From assembly GCA_963210315.1 (NCBI GenBank), contig OY723285.1:1674001-1738000 (forward strand): DNA of 64,000 nucleotides, read 5' to 3'. Made by a program: the position numbers and the translations under genes. Origin of the DNA: Rhynchopus euleeides (lineage: Eukaryota; Euglenozoa; Diplonemea; Diplonemida; Diplonemidae). This document shows positions 1 to 10,972 of the stretch, piece after piece. Numbering within the stretch: the first letter of the stretch is position 1; the number at the start of each line of letters is the position of its first letter. Under the pieces are notes generated by a model, which saw only the letters and a list, made by a program, of their open reading frames with translations, was not told the origin of the DNA and made no database searches.

Positions 1-1580
1 CAGTGTTGGATTCTGCGTTCGTGAGGGCGGAACCATCTGACTTCGTACCTGGGGCTGCCAAGGGCCGACCTGCTGCGTGCCCCCCTGTGTCTAGGGTGTA
101 TGTGTGCTGGAACAGCCCCACCACCCCATTGTGGCAGGCAGGAGGGGTGCGAGAGGGGGAAAACTGACCAAAAACAGCACTTTAATTTTGCCCACTTTTT
201 TGCTCTGCTAAAATCCTAAGACTAGGGCCACCCTAGTCAGACTGACTCAGGATTGCGAGGATCGGCCCCATGTTGGGGCTAAGTTAGCTACCATTTCCCC
301 AGGGTACATTTCTCGAAGGATTCCTGAAGGGCCCCCAGAACTGGCACAGAACCCCTATATGATCACACCATATTTCTACTACACCAGATAACCCCTGTGC
401 TTTTGTGTCAAACGCACCGTGCTCACGGAAGGCGTTCAGAACTACAAAGGTTGCAGCGGGGGCAATATTTTTTGTTTACTTCCACTCCACGCCCCAACGT
501 GCAGGTGACCAGAAGGTTGAACAAACGAACAAACAAAAGAAACCACCTTTTGTTTTCTCCCTCTGTTGCGTTGTTTGGGTTCCGTGCGGGTCGTCGTCGC
601 GTCACTTTGTTGGTGGAGGTGCCACACAACACCCCTGCATGCGGGGGTGGTCCATCGAGAATGGGGGGTCGGCAACCCGGGTATTGAGGGGTCAGATATG
701 GGTGGTCTATGAGGTCGGCCTTCCTGGTGCGACTATTTCTGAAGGAGTCCGAGCTCAGCTCCACTTGAAACACACCCTCTCCCAAAAGTGAAGCCGCCTC
801 AACACTAGGTCTTCAGCTATCGTGTTTCCACACGGCGGCAATGGTTCGCATTCCACACCACTCTTGCGCCAGGGCGCATTCGATTCTGCTGGGCCTTTCC
901 GAGTTGTGAACTGTGAGGGTTGCTTCCTGTGCCAGCTGTGTCATCTACAGTGTCAGGGCCGCTTGGTTTTCTGCACTCCGAAGCGAAGCCGCCCTACCAC
1001 GTGTATCTTTGTGCACACAGCTTTCGCATGAAAGTGCCGTCTGTTCTGCTGCCTCACCACACGTTACCCTAGTCAGTGCTTCGGTGTGTGCGTCAACACA
1101 GCATGATGATCAACGCCATGTACAACAGGATGGCGACGAGGGGACACTCCCGAGAGCCAAGCCCAGCCCAACTGGCAGGACCTCTGTATGATTCTGCTGG
1201 ATATCTTGCGACGGTCACCGATTTACACACGAACTGTTTTGTTCATGACGAATCCATTGATACCCACTCTTGATGTGTTCGCCACTTGGTCACCTTCTCC
1301 ACAGTGCGGAGCGTCTTGTGCGCTATTCGGTGCGGTTTGGTCCTTCGGTCAGGCCGCACACTGCCCGGACCTCTTCCCCGACGTGCTCCTTTGGTTTCAC
1401 AGTTCGGTGGAAGGAGGCGAGAAAGATGTTCGCCGCGAGAGTCGCGCGGGCCCTTTCCACACAGGCAGGCGATGCGATTCTCTCCGTCTGAAGCGCACCA
1501 ACTTTCGTGCATCCCCTCACCATTGAGTATCACTCAGGTTGATAGTTCATGTGCCTGTGCCCGCACGCAGCGGCTGAGAG
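1..1580. other. Intergenic, no recognised gene
   Basis: Several short open frames exist on both strands, but none looks like a known family and they overlap each other. A dispersed repeat lies at 404-545 (listed separately). About 35 bases at 811-845 recur in direct orientation at 3909-3943, so similar sequence brackets the adenylate cyclase gene. No tRNA, rRNA or clear promoter is visible. Confidence 0.5.
404..545 (+). repeat. Dispersed repeat, intact copy
   Basis: The first part (about 407-466) matches 58517-58574 and the second part (about 470-545) matches 60143-60215. Here the two parts are contiguous. At the other locus they are separated by about 1.56 kb of inserted DNA. This copy therefore represents the empty site for the insertion at 58,575-60,132. 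Confidence 0.8.
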
Positions 1581-3266
1581 ATGAGAGGCACATGGCGTGT
1601 GATGGGAATCATGTCACATCTTTCACGCCACCAACAGCCACCATCTTCTGAGCAGGTTCAAAAGGACACGTCTCTTGTTTCAAGGGGAAGGTCTGGGAAC
1701 CAGGTGCACTGTGTCATCATGACGATGGGGTGGTATGAGAGGGTGGTGTCAATGAATGGGCAGGCGGCAGGCACGCAACGTAGCAACAGGCGGCTGATGC
1801 TGATTCTCTCGACCTTCACCGCGTTAAATCCGGGGGTCTTCCTAATTTTCACGCCTTCCCTGTCGCCCGTGAACGTTACCCAGGCCACTCTGATGACGCT
1901 GGCCAGCATTCCCATTCTGGTGCTCCTGTTGACCTATAGGCCCCTCACAGAAAGCTACCTGCGTGCCTACGTGATACTGATAGTTATCGCCCTGCTCCTC
2001 CTCGACCTGCAGCTGCAAATACTCCTGAACCCTGCAGGGTGGCCATGGTGTGTCGTGCTTATCGACCTCGTCCTGCTGCTGCGGCTTGACACGCGCTTCT
2101 CCAACTGGCTCTGGTGTGCGATTGCCGGATGGATTGCCCTCACTGCAATGGAAAGTGTTCTCCGCTTCGGCCTCTTCGACCTCCCTGGCACACCGACCAG
2201 CGATCAGCGCCGGGACCGCCTTGACGACATCTGCGGGTGCGATGACCCACCCTGCGCGGTGGCTCCGTACAACGGCGGCGTCTACATCATGCACTCGTTA
2301 GCTGTTCTTGGCCTAGATTACACTGCAACGCGTGGCTTCGCACAGTCTGCACAACGGGAGCAAGCATCTATGGCGCGCACCATCGAGACTGTGGAGGCGA
2401 TTGCACAGCTGCTTGCGGGCTACGACGTGGACACGGTGTCTGAGAAGCTGGAGGAGGCGGAGGCGGAGGGGCGGCTTCCTGTGGCGATGCACGCAGCGCT
2501 GCGGCGCCTTGAGGAGAACCTGCGTGCGTACAGGCCGTACCTGCCGGAAGCGCTGTTCGAGCAGCTCTGTCCTGAGGGTGTGGGCGGGTGCAGGTCTGCT
2601 GCCCAGGCCCACTCGAAGGTCTGCCTTCCTGGTGTGTCTGGGGAGGCCACCATCGTATTCACAGACGTGCGGTCGTCCACAACCATCTGGGAGGCGGCAC
2701 CCGAGGCGATGAAGAAGGCGATGCAGACGCACAACACGGTGATGCGCGAGAGCCTCGCCGCACTGGGTGGGTACGAGGTGAAGACAATCGGGGACGCCTT
2801 CATGGTTGCGTTCGACGACGTGCGTGCGGGTGTGGACTTCGGGCTGGCGGTGCAGCAGGGCCTGCTCGACGCGGAGTGGCCTGTGGCGCTGCTGGAGCTT
2901 CCGATCTGCTGCCGCACAGAACTTTGGGGTGGGCTGACGGTGCGTGTCGGTGTGAACCACGGGCCTGTGACGATGGAGACGAACACGCTGACAGGGCGTG
3001 TGGACTACTTCGGGCACACGGTGAACGTGGCGGCACGTCTCGAGGGAGTGTGTCCTCCTGGTGCGGTGGCTGTGCCGAGTGCGGTGTGGTCACAGTCAAG
3101 TGCTGCGTGTGCGCCTGCTGTGGCAGGTGCGGAGACGGCAACAAAGCTGAAGGGTGTGCGTGCACCTGTCGCCCTGCGTCATGTGTGGCCTGCAGGCCTG
3201 TCGGGCAGGCAAGCCCACCCACTGTCCTCCAGGTCTGTTTCGCCTCACTCATCACACCGGGTCTAG
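1581..3266 (+). CDS. Membrane-bound class III adenylate cyclase
   Basis: Likely makes cAMP from ATP at a membrane. Five hydrophobic segments lie between about residues 70 and 205, followed by a charged helical linker with the motif AYRPYLPEALF near 315-325. The class III cyclase domain then runs from about 355 to 510. Metal-binding aspartates are visible at D362 (in VFTDVRSST) and D405 (in KTIGDAF). K401 and D475 (in VDYFGHTVN) are the residues that specify adenine in adenylate cyclases. N482 and R486 form the transition-state N-x-x-x-R motif. The domain resembles kinetoplastid and other protist cyclases. The start is uncertain: ATGs at 1722, 1728 and 1752 are also plausible and all keep the membrane part. 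The frame ends at TAG 3264-3266 but stays open beyond it (next entry). No intron with the local GTATG donor is evident. Confidence 0.85.
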   Translation: MRGTWRVMGIMSHLSRHQQPPSSEQVQKDTSLVSRGRSGNQVHCVIMTMGWYERVVSMNGQAAGTQRSNRRLMLILSTFTALNPGVFLIFTPSLSPVNVTQATLMTLASIPILVLLLTYRPLTESYLRAYVILIVIALLLLDLQLQILLNPAGWPWCVVLIDLVLLLRLDTRFSNWLWCAIAGWIALTAMESVLRFGLFDLPGTPTSDQRRDRLDDICGCDDPPCAVAPYNGGVYIMHSLAVLGLDYTATRGFAQSAQREQASMARTIETVEAIAQLLAGYDVDTVSEKLEEAEAEGRLPVAMHAALRRLEENLRAYRPYLPEALFEQLCPEGVGGCRSAAQAHSKVCLPGVSGEATIVFTDVRSSTTIWEAAPEAMKKAMQTHNTVMRESLAALGGYEVKTIGDAFMVAFDDVRAGVDFGLAVQQGLLDAEWPVALLELPICCRTELWGGLTVRVGVNHGPVTMETNTLTGRVDYFGHTVNVAARLEGVCPPGAVAVPSAVWSQSSAACAPAVAGAETATKLKGVRAPVALRHVWPAGLSGRQAHPLSSRSVSPHSSHRV

Positions 3267-3869
3267 TCGGAGTCTTCATCGCCAGTTGTACCCACCCACA
3301 TTTTCAAGGTCACCCACATGAGCTCGATGGACGCCACGATCGGGAGGCTCACCCTGTGCACTGTAGGGGACATGACTGCCTCGCGGGACATCAACACCGC
3401 GCTGGAGGCTGTGATGCCACTGCTGCAGCAGAGCCGCGGGACGCTTGTGACGCTCCTCGGGGAACACGTGTTCGTGGGGTGGAACCTGGTGCAGCCTCTG
3501 CTTGTGCACGCTGAGAACGCCGTACAGTTCGCACAGCGTGTGGGGCGTGCTGCGTGGGCGTCTTCCACCGTCCTGGGGCTCGCGAGTGGGTCGGTGCACC
3601 ACGGGGATGTGGGGACCAATACACAGCGCTTCGTGACGGCTGCAGGGCAGACTGTGCGCAGCAGCCTGCGGTTGTGGCACCTTGCGTGCCAGGCACAGCT
3701 GCCCTGCCTCTATATGGCGCATGACGAACCTTCTGGTGCACTGCGGGTCATGCTGCGCACCAGCACACTTGACCCAACCTCTGATGACAACCAGGTGCTG
3801 TATGAGGTGGATCGAGAGGATGCAGCTGAGTGTTCGCAGTACGCAGATGTATTAAGTGACATCTGCTAA
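3267..3869 (+). CDS. Second, degenerate cyclase-like domain in frame after the TAG
   Basis: This is the direct in-frame continuation of the adenylate cyclase after TAG 3264-3266. There is no other stop until 3867-3869. The first ATG after the TAG is at 3318. The product has a cyclase-like fold pattern: an opening beta strand (LTLCTVGDM), a helix, a VTLLGEHVFVGWN strand pair equivalent to the KTIGDAF region, and a late GDVGTNTQRFVTAAGQTV segment equivalent to DYFGHTVN. It lacks the metal aspartates and the N-x-x-x-R motif. It would suit a non-catalytic partner half of a two-domain cyclase. It may be translated by readthrough, be joined by a short intron (a 72-nt GT-AG pair at 3237-3308 keeps frame but has a weak donor), be a separate gene, or reflect a nonsense mutation or sequencing error. 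Confidence 0.5.
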   Translation, partial: SESSSPVVPTHIFKVTHMSSMDATIGRLTLCTVGDMTASRDINTALEAVMPLLQQSRGTLVTLLGEHVFVGWNLVQPLLVHAENAVQFAQRVGRAAWASSTVLGLASGSVHHGDVGTNTQRFVTAAGQTVRSSLRLWHLACQAQLPCLYMAHDEPSGALRVMLRTSTLDPTSDDNQVLYEVDREDAAECSQYADVLSDIC

Positions 3870-5317
3870 GTGACAGATGCTGGTGTCACAGCCGTGCGGT
3901 GTGTCGGCCCTTCAGCTGACCGTGTTTCCGCACGGCGGCAGTTCTTGCCAGTTAACAACCCTTCATCCGAGGCTTTCGGGTTCTGAGCTGGTTGGGGTAT
4001 TTCCTGTCCACATACTGTGTGTTTCCGTGGTTCAGTGGAACCAGATCCGGAAACTTTGTTGCACCACTTTTCTGCACTCAAAGAGGAAGCAGCTTTCATC
4101 TTTACTAGTTACGAGCGATGAAGCGTAGCGAAGTCGCGACGTAACGAAGGATATTGTACGACTGAAGCTTTTTGGATTTACCTTTTCATGCCACTTCTCA
4201 GGGCACCAGCACAGCCTGAGACAGCAAGTGTGCGCTCTTTGCCACAACAAAACATAAAATTACTGGAAAGAAGAAGCAGAAGACCACGAAGTCGGCAAAT
4301 ACGCCAAAGGACTCCTCGAAGTGCGCTCAACAGAAAGTAGTCCGGAACTGTTCTCCCACAGTTGCTGGACGGGGTGTGTCTACAATTAATCGAAAGGGGT
4401 ATGATTTATCCCTTCTCTCTTGAGAGTCACTTGGTTCACTGGGAGGGGCTAAGGTTGGGGGGGTTCAACCCACCGACCTTCTTTCAGAATACCAAAGATA
4501 AAGTTGTTTGTGTGCCAAATCCGGCCCCCAAAATCCACCAAAACCATAGTTCCCCACCAACACATCTATTCCCGCAACGCGCACGATTTCTGCTGCTGAC
4601 AAACAGAGGTCCGACAAAGGTCTGTGTGTTCCATGTTTTCACCCTTCTTCACGGGTTGGCTTTCGCATCAGATTCCCTCCTTGAGGCCCAGTGGCTTCGG
4701 AGAATTCTGACATCTTATTTGGAACCCAAGAGAGTGGGTGTGGCCGACTTTCGCGCTGGGGAGTGCGCACAAAGCGGGATCATGTTGCCACGCTTTGCTG
4801 CCACTGCATGACCCCAGCCGGGGGCACAGGCAACTTTCGCTACTCACGCTTTCTGAACGGTTTACACCGTCAGCAGCATCGACACCTGGAAGCAGTTCCA
4901 GTGGAGCACCAGGAGACCAACGTACCACACACACACATCCCGTTATAATGGCCTGCATCGCTGACATTGCAAGAATGTGCTGGGATACTTGCTTTTTCAT
5001 TAACCCTCGGCAATATATCCCCCCATAACAGCATGCATCGCTGATACAACCCATCACGCATCCCTTTCTTGCCGAGTGAAGGGGAGAGGACGTGTGACTT
5101 ACACGGCTTACCCTTCTCAATATAAGCCAGATGGACCCTGGTTGTGGTTTCCAGCACACCCACACACGGCAAACCTTTGTGTTGTTGTTTAGTTCAAAGT
5201 ATATGTCGCACCGATTGAAGCGAACTCTGGTGATACGCCTCTACTGTGCACACCACACCACACACCCGCTTCAATGGAGCAGGCCACACGGAGAACACAT
5301 CAGAACTCGCCATCGCA
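3870..5317. other. Intergenic, no recognised gene
   Basis: Open frames here are short and show no family features. The last about 70 bases before the dihydroorotase ATG contain a CACACCACACC-type run (about 5248-5268), the kind of leader seen before most genes in the window. Confidence 0.5.
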
Positions 5318-6358
5318 ATGACGACGGAGCTGCAGATCACCGCACCTGACGACTTCCACCACCACTTCCGCGACGGGGATGTCCTCGACACAACCGTGGC
5401 CCTCGCCTTCACGCAGTTCAAGCGCTGCCTGGCGATGCCCAACCTGGTGCCCCCTGTTGTGACCACTGAGGACGCTGCGGCATACAGGCAGCGGTTGATC
5501 GCCGCGGGGGAGAAGGGGGGGAAGAAGGCTGAGCTGATCATGACGCTGTACCTTACCGACAAGACCACGCCGGAGGAGCTCCAGAAGGCGTGGGACACGG
5601 GGTTTGTGCGTGCCGTGAAGCTGTACCCGGCAGGGGCGACGACGAACTCGGATGCGGGTATCACAAATTACGACAGCTGCATCCCTGCTCTGAAGAAGAT
5701 GGCAGAGCTCGGCATGATTCTGTGCATCCACGGGGAGTCCACAAACCAGTCGATTGACGTGTTCGACAGGGAGGCGACGTTCTACAACGAGATCCTCGGG
5801 CAGAAGATCCTGGGGCAGGTGCCGAACCTCAAGGTGGTGTGCGAGCACATCACCACCCGCGTCGCGGTGAAGTTCGTCAAGGAGGCGGGGCCGAACGTCG
5901 GGGCGACCATCACGGCACACCACCTGCTGCACAACCGGAACGACATCTTCAAGGGGGGTGTTCGCCCCCATATGTACTGCCTGCCCGTGCTGAAGCGTGA
6001 GGAGGACCGCCAGGCGCTGCTCGAGGCAGCGACATCGGGCAACACGAAGTTCTTCGCCGGGACAGACTCTGCTCCCCACGCGAAGGAGAGGAAGGAATGC
6101 GCCTGCGGCTGTGCAGGCGTGTTCACCGCCCACGCCGCGATGTCTTTCTACGCAGAGGCGTTTGATGAGATGAACGCTCTCGACAAGCTGGAGGGGTTCA
6201 CCTCGCTCAACGGCGCCGCCTTCTACAGCCTCCCGGCGAACGCCGAGAAGATCACCCTTGTGAAGAAGCCTCTGAGCATCCCCGAGTCCTACCAGTTTGG
6301 GAGCACAACCGTTGTCCCCCTGCGCGCTGGCGCCGAGTGCCAGTGGCAGCTCGCCTAG
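5318..6358 (+). CDS. pyrC: Dihydroorotase, monofunctional PyrC/URA4 type
   Basis: Catalyses reversible cyclisation of N-carbamoyl-aspartate to dihydroorotate, the third step of de novo pyrimidine synthesis, in the cytosol. The protein is 346 residues, close to bacterial PyrC (about 348) and fungal URA4. Zinc ligands H14 and H16 are in FHHHFRDGD. K101 in VKLYPAGATTNS is the lysine that becomes carbamylated and bridges the two zincs. The CIHGE and CEHITTR motifs carry further histidine ligands. D250 in FAGTDSAPH is the catalytic aspartate. The start at 5318 is chosen because the protein aligns from there with the family N-terminus; a start at 5246 would add 24 residues without family features. 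It is a stand-alone enzyme, not part of a CAD-type fusion. No intron is present. Confidence 0.96.
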   Translation: MTTELQITAPDDFHHHFRDGDVLDTTVALAFTQFKRCLAMPNLVPPVVTTEDAAAYRQRLIAAGEKGGKKAELIMTLYLTDKTTPEELQKAWDTGFVRAVKLYPAGATTNSDAGITNYDSCIPALKKMAELGMILCIHGESTNQSIDVFDREATFYNEILGQKILGQVPNLKVVCEHITTRVAVKFVKEAGPNVGATITAHHLLHNRNDIFKGGVRPHMYCLPVLKREEDRQALLEAATSGNTKFFAGTDSAPHAKERKECACGCAGVFTAHAAMSFYAEAFDEMNALDKLEGFTSLNGAAFYSLPANAEKITLVKKPLSIPESYQFGSTTVVPLRAGAECQWQLA

Positions 6359-6758
6359 TGGGTGGGTTGAGAACAGGCAAGGTTGGAAATCGCTTCATCC
6401 TGACGTTCTGAGCATGTGATGGGGAGGCGGGGAGGGGCGACGCCTTCTGGCAATGGGTGCGTGTGTGTGTGTTTGTGTGCCTTGTGGTATCATAAAGCAA
6501 ACAGTAAAACAGTAAGCAACGTGTGGAAAAAAATGGGTGGCGGGCAGTATGCCAGATCCTGCTGGAGTCTGCCGCCTATCTGGGGTTGTTTTGTGAGGGG
6601 GTGGTGGTGGTGGCACCCACCCACCCACCCCGCCCTTCTCCCCCCCCTGCCAAAACCTTTCCGGAAAGCTGCTGCCCGAAGTAACGAAGACCCCCCCCCC
6701 CCCTCAAGGCTGCAGGGAGCGGTATTGAAGGCGAGCGTTGTCTAAACTGTTTTGCTCT
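6359..6758. other. Intergenic between dihydroorotase and transposon
   Basis: G-rich DNA follows the stop codon, then a GT microsatellite (about 6458-6480) and a poly-C tract near 6690-6702. No gene is seen. Bases 6756-6758 (TCT) are the left copy of the transposon target duplication. Confidence 0.6.
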
Positions 6759-7042
6759 CACCACGGACTAGTCGCCCGGACGACTAGTCGGGACGACGGG
6801 TGAAATGACGACGGGTGAAACGACGGGTGGCACCCGTCGACTCGACGGGTGCCACCCGTCGGCACGACGGGTGAACCTGCTGAAACGACGGGTGTTCCAG
6901 CCATTTCCTGTTGATATGGGCCAATTTCCATTGAAAACTAGGGGAGTACCTTGCATGGCATCAGGTTATTTTTCACGCCGAGCTATCTTCCCTGCACAGA
7001 CCCACCCCCCATTACTTTCCATTTACAATTCTTAGTTGGTGA
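6759..7042 (+). repeat. Left terminal inverted repeat of the transposon
   Basis: Matches the reverse complement of 9401-9704. The outer 130 bases hold palindromic ACTAGT sites and repeated CGACGGGTG motifs in both orientations. The inner part is unique sequence conserved between the two arms. Confidence 0.88.
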
Positions 7043-7200
7043 AGGGGCTGCCCACCGGTGGACCACCAGGAGGGGGGTGAGCCATCCAGGTGGGCAGGGG
7101 GCCTGGTAAAACAACTCCCTCCCACGACGTCACTCCGCTCTCGAGGACAAACAAAATCACCTACGTACCTGAACTGCCAAACACCCCCCCCCCCCCTCAC

Positions 7201-9130
7201 TTACGGGTGCGCGGATCTCATGTGCTCGTCGCGCTTTACAGTGGTTTTAAAGAGCTCGAAACAAACACAGCAACGCTTTTGTGTCAGCACGCGCGAATGG
7301 TGACTGAGGTAGTGCTGGCTCAGTCCCTTCGATTTTGCCCGTTTGCCGCACTCCTGGCATGTGACAGTGCAGGTCTGACACGGCGCGTTGTTTTGTGGCC
7401 GATGTGCAGCATCATAATGCGCAAACAGTGCTTCTCTCGTGTGGACAACTTTGGAGCACACAATGCAGATATGCTGCTGCACAGGCACTGTACCGGATGG
7501 TGTTGGTTCTGGCACTTCTGGCACATCCTCGCTGTTGCCCCAGGATTTGGACTTGCAGATGCATGCGAGCAGCGTTGCCTTTGGAGTGGTGTTTTCCGGG
7601 TCGCCCAGAAATTGTTGGCCCCATCGCCCCCTTTTTGTGACGTGAGATCCAAGGCTGAGGGACTCGAGTCTCCGCTGCAGTGCTGCCGTTGCTCCCTTCC
7701 AACAAGCGTTCCTCGCAGTGACACAGCAGCAAAGCTTTATCGCGCCGAACTTCAGGAGGGTCGGGGTGCTCGGTTGGTCCAGCAGGCCGCACCCCTTGCC
7801 TTTGGTCCTCTGCATTTCGAAGAGCAGCAGGTCCCGTTCGGCGGTCTGCTGCGATGTCACCCTCAGGGCATGGCGTTTGGGGACGCCATTCCCCCTCTCC
7901 AGTTCCTCGTCACTCAGGGCGAGGGGGTGTGCATCTTCTGGATCAAACCAGTGGCTCATCGAATGGATATATGTAACACCACGCCCCTCGGATGTTCTCC
8001 CAGGTGACACCCACTCCAGGACAAACACAAGGATGTGCATTGCGATGAGCGAGAAGATGAACTCTTTCGCGCACTTTCCCTCCTGGTGGTACTTGATGGG
8101 GATGTCGTTGTAGCGGAAATGCACAAGCATTTCCATTGCAATACAGAGTAGATGCTGCACCCCCTTCGTCTTGGTAATGGTGAGTAAGCGACTCAGAACA
8201 TCTCTGGCCTGGTTTCCCGTCATGTTAGAACACGTTGAGCTGCCAAGGACAGCCTTCTGCACGGCAGGTCCATCAGGCAAGATCTCTGCGAGTATTGCGA
8301 TGAACCCGTTTATGTCGGCAGGGGGGGTGACCCCTGCGTACAGGCTCTCAAACCCAGCTTCATGAAGTTCCTGGATGCTAGCCCTGTGGCAGGCGTGGAG
8401 CTGTTTCAACCAGTCATTTCGTGGTGTGGTACAAAACGCGCTCCTGTGCGAAGATGACCCCATCTTACTAAATGCCGACCACAGCTCAAGATGGTCCCCT
8501 GCTACCCTAAGCAGGCGAGCCGAAACATCACGTTCGCCTTTTCGAAAACCCCTCTCTGCACTCTTGCGATTTGCTTCAGGAAGTTGAACGTGAACCACGT
8601 TCTGTACTCATCCTTCTGCTTATCGGCAACTGTCACCAACCGTGTTGCGAAGGCACCGTCGAAAATGCCTACGGCCAGCCTGCTCTGCTGGGTCTTCTGT
8701 GCCTGTTTCTTCTCCGCCTCGTACAGCTTCACCATAGCTGCAGTGCCGCGGGGCAGGCGTCGGCCATCTCCTTGAGCCCTGTCGGGTGGTCCTTCCCGTT
8801 GCTCTTCCGGAGGCCCAACCCGACAAACTCGATGTCTGACCCGCTATTGACACGGGCAGCGTACATCGTGCGACAATCCTTCGCGGTCGACTTGCTGATC
8901 ACCCCACCCCCCACCTTCTCATACTTTTTGTACAGGGCAAGACTGATGATGGGATCAGTCGACTTGATGGTAGTATCCGTCAGCTTGCCGAGAAGCTGCT
9001 TCAGGGCCATGTGGCTCAACCCATCAGCATCACGCTCGACAACATACGTGTTGATCCAAGCACGTACAAACACCGCCATGTCCACAGCGCTGGCGAGGGC
9101 CTGCGCTGCAGTACGCTTTGCCGCTGGCAT
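7201..9130 (-). pseudogene. Transposon-encoded zinc-finger protein, in three overlapping frames
   Basis: Three minus-strand frames follow one another: 9130-8729 (133 aa), 8735-8502 (77 aa) and 8598-7201 (465 aa). The first and second overlap at ATGGTGA; the second and third overlap by about 97 bases. The sense passes from frame to frame (the C-terminal part of the second reads naturally into LRVAGDHLELW of the third), so this looks like one gene with two frameshifts, or a gene with unrecognised introns. The third frame carries a conserved-looking core with SHWFDPEDAHPLALSDEELE near residues 215-235 and three C2H2 fingers at the C-terminus (C-x2-C ... H-x4-H, about 375-465). The fingers could bind the TIR arrays. 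I do not recognise a catalytic domain; a distant link to DUF6589-like transposon proteins is only a guess. Confidence 0.6.
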
Positions 9131-9400
9131 TGATTGGTGTGGCTCGTCTGGGTGGCCTGGGTGGTGATGATGGTATCTTGGGGTATCTTGGCCTGGGTGA
9201 TGATGAGGGTACGGTATCTTGGAGACTGCCTTGTGGGTTGTGCAAGGGTTGGGGGCTGGGGCGAAAATTTGCCTGGCAGAAAAGTGATCAGCTTCATGAA
9301 GTAGGTTGCTCCGTCAAACTGACACAGTTTGTCAGAGTCAAGATCCCTCGAACAATGAAAATCCACGAGAACAGCCGTCGCACATGCACTTGAGGCCCAT

Positions 9401-9704
9401 CACCAACTAGGAATTGTAAATGGAAAGTAATGGGGGGTGGGTCTGTGCAGGGAAGATAGCTCGGCGTGAAAAATAACCTGATGCCATGCAAGGTACTCCC
9501 CTAGTTTTCAATGGAAATTGGCCCATATCAACAGGAAATGGCTGGAACACCCGTCGTTTCAGCAGGTTCACCCGTCGTGCCGACGGGTGGCACCCGTCGA
9601 CTCGACGGGTCCACCCGTCGAGTCGACGGGTGCCGCCTGTCGAGTTTTCACCCGTCGTCCCGACTAGTCGACCCCACCCGTCACTGCCCGACTAGTCCGT
9701 GGTG
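9401..9704 (-). repeat. Right terminal inverted repeat of the transposon
   Basis: Inverted copy of 6759-7042, about 20 bases longer because its CGACGGGTG array has an extra unit. The high identity of the two arms suggests a recent insertion. Confidence 0.88.
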
Positions 9705-10972
9705 TCTGTGGCGGGGGGGGGGGGGGGGGGCCCATCAAGTTATGATTCAACTGTCCAAGCCCCCTCTCCCACCCCCCCCCCCGAGTGCCTGGGTATCCGG
9801 TGCGTGTGGGGTCTTTCTTGTGTCGCTGATGAGCTGAGCCGCGCCCAGGGATCGTGTCACATCAACAGGTTTGCAAGCTTGGGGAGGATATGATTTTTTT
9901 TGTTCATTCAGCACGCGCGACACGCAAGATCCGGGAGGGCTACCAGCAGAGAAGGTCCTACAAAACCTGCAAGCAAGAAGATACCCGGCTGGCCCCTTCG
10001 GAAAGCACTCTCGGCGATGTCCTGTGCAAGCCAACAGTGTCATGGCACACTGCTTGCAGTGGGCCGACTGACCAATTCTCCGCACTCCCATTTGTTCAGC
10101 ATGAACTACCCCCCCCCCCCTCCCTACTTGCCTCCCCCCCCCGCCTTCTGCGCTGCAGCTTCAGGCAGGAAGCTTGATGTGTTCCCCTGAGTGGTGCCCT
10201 TCGGCGCACAGGGGCTTGCAGCCAGATTGGGCTGAACTCTGCGATGACTTTGGTGGGTCACGAAAGGGTGGTTGTGTCGGGCACCGAATGGGGGAAAACA
10301 TGGTTTCCATGGGTTGGAGGTGTGAGGCTGATGACCAAGCTTTGTGCAGCGCATTCTGGACGAGAGAGGGCTGGCCTGGTGAAGGCGAGGGTGGAATGAT
10401 GTGGTTTGGGGCAGGGCGCTCCCTGTCCCGTCGTTGCTGCCGGCGTGGGTCTCCGGGGGTAAATCTGTTCCTAGGCTCTCCCCCCACCTAGGGATGCAGT
10501 TAATTGTTGTCCCGCATCTTTGTGCCTATCTCGTGGGCCACATGTCTCCACATGCCTCCACACCCACATCAAGGCAGCAGGCCCATATGGGGTGGTGGGA
10601 ACGTCAACGATACCTCCCCCCGCCACACCACACCACACCACACCAACCCCCGATAGGCACCCCACACATCTACACACACCACCACCACCACCACCACCAC
10701 CGACCTCTCCCCCCCCCCCCCCCCCATGGGCTATGCTCGCATTACCCGCATTTGAGTGACGAGGGTGGTGTGCTTTCCGCGCCCCGCTTTGCGTGCTGCT
10801 CTCCCCCCCCCCCCCTCTCTTCCTTTCCCTTCTCCGGCCTCTCTCATTGGACGCAATAGCGTAGCGTTGCGAAGAGAACTTGTTTTGTGCCTCACGCAAC
10901 AAACACATTACAAAACAAGTTCTTTTCTCTTTCTCTCTCTCTCTCTCCTCTCCCCAGCACCCCTACACACAC
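9705..10972. other. Intergenic with homopolymer and CA-rich leader
   Basis: A poly-G run of about 18 at 9713-9730 directly follows the transposon, and poly-C runs lie near 9771, 10112, 10133, 10710 and 10804. A segment at 10564-10609 recurs at 60349-60393 (dispersed repeat). From about 10615 to 10720 the + strand is CCACA/CCA-rich, then CT-rich up to the Kelch ATG, typical of the leaders in this window. No gene is recognised. Confidence 0.5.

Larger units (their letters stand above)
6759..9704 (-). mobile_element. DNA transposon with long TIRs and 3-bp target duplication
   Basis: The two ends are inverted copies starting CACCACGGACTAGTCG (6759 on +, 9704 on -). The repeats run to about 7042 on the left and 9401 on the right, about 0.28-0.30 kb, and are nearly identical except for small differences in the CGACGGGTG-type subterminal array. 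The flanks carry a direct TCT on both sides (6756-6758 and 9705-9707). Inside is one minus-strand coding region broken into three frames, ending in three C2H2 zinc fingers. A 3-bp duplication and a CAC start resemble the CACTA/EnSpm superfamily, but the terminus is CACCA rather than CACTA and no DDE triad was recognised. The superfamily is therefore open. Confidence 0.85.

Noticed and set aside
3237..3308. 72-nt intron removing the in-frame TAG of the cyclase gene
   Set aside because: It keeps frame, but its donor GTTTCG is unlike the GTATG donors elsewhere; not accepted without RNA data.
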